A stretch of DNA of 64,000 nucleotides from Ascarosepion bandense (lineage: Eukaryota; Mollusca; Cephalopoda; Sepiida; Sepiidae): NCBI GenBank assembly GCA_037127315.1, contig JBBBDQ010001942.1, forward strand, positions 1,310,103 through 1,374,102, read 5' to 3'. This document shows positions 63,824-64,000 of the stretch, piece by piece. The notes beneath the pieces were generated by a model. The model saw only the letters and a list, made by a program, of their open reading frames with translations, had not been told where the DNA came from and did no database searches. A program made the position numbers and the translations under genes. Each line of letters opens with the position of its first letter. Position 1 is the first letter of the stretch.

Positions 63824-64000
63824 TAACCCTAAAATGTTACTGCGTGTGTAATCACCAAAACGGAGATTGGGAATAGTAGTATATCAACAAGTACAACACT
63901 CGCATGCTGTGCGATATAAATACATTGCTAGTAAATCACAGTATAATTATTCTACTCTGCTTTTTACTTCAAAAGTGTACACGTATTTAAGAGGATAGGA
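63824..64000. other. No recognised feature
   Basis: Window end. Nothing supported. Confidence 0.3.

Overview
The window is repeat-dominated, intergenic-type DNA from an animal genome. It is AT-rich, full of (TA)n and (TG)n microsatellites, and packed with degraded retroelements. No host protein-coding gene could be supported. The mixture of RTE-type and CR1/Jockey-type LINEs, Penelope-like elements (PLEs), a Gypsy-type LTR element, a mariner fossil, tRNA-derived SINEs and tandem 5S rRNA-like units fits a lophotrochozoan. A cephalopod mollusc is my best guess, but that is inference and was not checked against any database.

Layout. 1-9.3 kb: a 1.3-kb polypurine tract, a CAT-rich minisatellite, a Penelope-like element (5.3-7.1 kb, minus strand) and LINE 3' ends. 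9.9-11 kb: a second PLE flanked by inverted terminal motifs. 11.5-14 kb: a 133-bp satellite split by a dispersed element. 15-20 kb: LINE copies and a small satellite. 20-23.4 kb: a Gypsy-type element with three LTRs, one of them a solo LTR inside gag. 24-25.1 kb: two different hammerhead-ribozyme-like motifs next to each other. 25.4-34 kb: SINEs, a mariner fossil, a 54-bp satellite and many nested LINE 3' ends. 34.7-36.9 kb: hammerhead-bearing SINE-like elements either side of a third PLE. 38.3-38.85 kb: a higher-order satellite of 44-bp monomers. 40-44 kb: LINE and PLE fossils. 46-51.2 kb: dispersed repeats and the best RTE copies. 51.4-52.3 kb: a head-to-tail array of the hammerhead-bearing element. 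53.5-54.3 kb: a large palindrome nested in a SINE. 57-59.6 kb: nested and relatively intact LINE ends. 59.8-60.3 kb: three 5S-like units only 5 bp apart. 60.8-64 kb: a PLE fossil, more SINE/LINE pieces and microsatellites.

Most notable is a roughly 300-nt repeat that joins a tRNA-like head (with box A and box B-like sequences) to a well-formed type I hammerhead ribozyme. It is present as several dispersed copies and one tandem array. This is the organisation expected of a small self-cleaving circular-RNA retroelement (retrozyme, or schistosome Sm-alpha-like). The best copy, at 25009-25063, has the full catalytic core, three stems and a GUC cleavage site. A second, unrelated hammerhead-like motif lies about 370 bp upstream on the opposite strand. 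PLE-type terminal motifs recur across the window, mostly as inverted pairs. These elements do not form an operon or pathway; the picture is successive, nested insertion and decay.
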